A stretch of DNA of 43,758 nt, taken from positions 1 to 43,758 of the forward strand of contig CAJQSE010000027.1 of assembly GCA_905612485.1 (NCBI GenBank), given 5' to 3'. The stretch is from an uncultured Candidatus Nitrosopumilus sp. (lineage in GTDB: Archaea; Thermoproteota; Nitrososphaeria; Nitrososphaerales; Nitrosopumilaceae). A program made the position numbers and the translations under genes. The notes under the pieces were generated by a model that saw nothing but the letters and a program-made list of their open reading frames with translations, was not told the DNA's origin and searched no databases. Positions 42,966 through 43,758 of this stretch are shown here, one piece after another. The stretch's first letter is position 1; each line of letters starts with the position of its first letter.

Positions 42966-43758
42966 TTAACCCAATATTTTTTTGAACTCTCCACTCATTA
43001 GTGTTTGAGCTGTTTTTAACGAACCTTTGATCCCTAGTAATTTAACGATTGAACTTGTATGAAAATCAAAATCCTCTTTTTCTGAAATCTCATTGATTAT
43101 TTCTGAAGTGATTGATTCAAATAATTTATTGATTGTTTGATTGTCTATTCTTTCTAATATTTTCCTTGCAAATAATTGCTTTTCAAATTCTTTTCCAAAC
43201 TGTTCTTTCCATTTTTTCTGATAGTCTTGAAGATCTGAAATTTTATTTGTTTTCAAAAATTTAGATATTGCTTGTCCTGCATAAACTCCACCCATACCAC
43301 TAGTGTATATTCCTCCTGCTGTAGTTGGTTTTGCTTGTCCTGCAGCATCACCTACAATTACTGTTTTACCGTCTATAAATTTCTCAATTGGACCTTTTAT
43401 CCAAATCGGTGCAAATATTTTTCTAATTATTGAATATTGTCCTTTCTCTTTAAGAATTTCATTTAATGTTTCTGAAACATTAATTCCTCTTCCTGCTACT
43501 CCTACTTTCCCTTTTCCTTCATTAGATGGAATTACCCATGCAAAAAACCCCGGATATTTTTTTTGATCAAACATTACTTCCACTTTTCCTTTTTTTATCC
43601 AATTTGCATATATTTCATATTGTGCTGATGATAAAATCCCTGTTCGATCTTTATGTATTAATGATGATACTCCTCTAGCATCAACAAAAATTTTACAATC
43701 TATTTTTTCTTCATTAGTTCTAATTCCTGTATCTGTCATTTCTTGAAAACTTGTTTTA
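42966..43758 (-). CDS. Geranylgeranyl reductase family FAD enzyme, 5' partial
   Basis: The frame remains open to the window end (…KTSFQE before the first Met at 43739), so the N-terminal FAD-binding part is missing. Visible are DCKIFVDARGVSS, a domain with YPGFFAWVIPSNEGKGKVGV (the YxGxxxWxFP region of digeranylgeranylglycerophospholipid reductases) and VIVGDAAGQAKPTTAGGIYT, the GDAAG FAD motif. The enzyme saturates the isoprenoid chains of archaeal lipids or of quinones. The product would be about 264 residues here, with at least 130 more outside. Confidence 0.88.
   Translation of the reverse strand, partial: KTSFQEMTDTGIRTNEEKIDCKIFVDARGVSSLIHKDRTGILSSAQYEIYANWIKKGKVEVMFDQKKYPGFFAWVIPSNEGKGKVGVAGRGINVSETLNEILKEKGQYSIIRKIFAPIWIKGPIEKFIDGKTVIVGDAAGQAKPTTAGGIYTSGMGGVYAGQAISKFLKTNKISDLQDYQKKWKEQFGKEFEKQLFARKILERIDNQTINKLFESITSEIINEISEKEDFDFHTSSIVKLLGIKGSLKTAQTLMSGEFKKILG

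Noticed and set aside
1-43758. tRNA or rRNA genes
   Set aside because: I looked for T-loop-like GTTCGAATCC patterns and cloverleaf-length GC-richer islands and saw none. A covariance-model scan was not possible here.

Overview
The window is about 43.8 kb of very AT-rich archaeal DNA. It looks like the chromosome of a marine ammonia-oxidising thaumarchaeon (Nitrososphaerota, Nitrosopumilus type). The grounds are a thaumarchaeal NirK-type copper oxidase, several membrane-anchored plastocyanin-like proteins, archaeal information genes (L15e, L31e, L39e, Rpo7, Spt4, aEF-1beta), the NurA-HerA-Mre11-Rad50 set, Cdc48, and a degenerate FtsZ homologue. Many genes have a TATA-like box 25-28 bp before the start codon, which suggests leaderless transcripts, and TTG and GTG starts are common. 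I saw no tRNA, rRNA, CRISPR array, insertion sequence or prophage, so this is mostly core chromosome.

Layout. 1-2.3 kb: the end of an NitT/TauT-type ABC importer operon (binding protein, ATPase, permease). 2.4-3.5 kb: an MFS transporter. 3.6-7.9 kb: cobalamin-dependent methionine synthesis, with MetH split into a homocysteine-binding protein and a pterin/B12/AdoMet-domain protein, facing a short MetF-like reductase. 7.9-9.2 kb: a Nudix hydrolase and the L39e-L31e operon. 9.2-13.5 kb: a small Cys-containing protein, an FtsZ-like protein, an MtaB/CDKAL1-type tRNA methylthiotransferase and a class II fumarase. 13.6-16.1 kb: NirK and a SerA-like dehydrogenase. 16.2-22.6 kb: exported proteins of unknown function, L15e, a redoxin, a HEAT-repeat protein, a plastocyanin-like protein and a YkgJ-family protein.

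22.6-28.2 kb is the minus-strand DNA end-resection operon nurA-herA-mre11-rad50, with overlapping genes and rad50 broken by one base in an A9 run. 28.2-28.6 kb is a non-coding stretch with a possible structured RNA and an unlisted 46-residue zinc-ribbon gene. 28.6-31.7 kb holds the de novo NAD genes (aspartate dehydrogenase, NadA, NadC) around a TPR protein. 31.7-34.8 kb holds Spt4-Rpo7, an Mrp-type Fe-S carrier, a dephospho-CoA kinase, a candidate C/D box sRNA and a SprT-like protein.

34.9-40 kb is bioenergetic: a K+-independent-type membrane pyrophosphatase, a two-cupredoxin membrane protein followed by a JAMM peptidase, and haem O synthase. 40-43.8 kb holds Cdc48, aEF-1beta, a zinc-finger protein and the end of a geranylgeranyl reductase cut by the window edge.

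No clear multi-gene new system is present. The best leads are the rad50 frameshift, three candidate structured RNAs (28.2 kb, 18.7 kb, 34.3 kb), the FtsZ homologue without a GTPase signature, and the membrane di-cupredoxin/JAMM pair.
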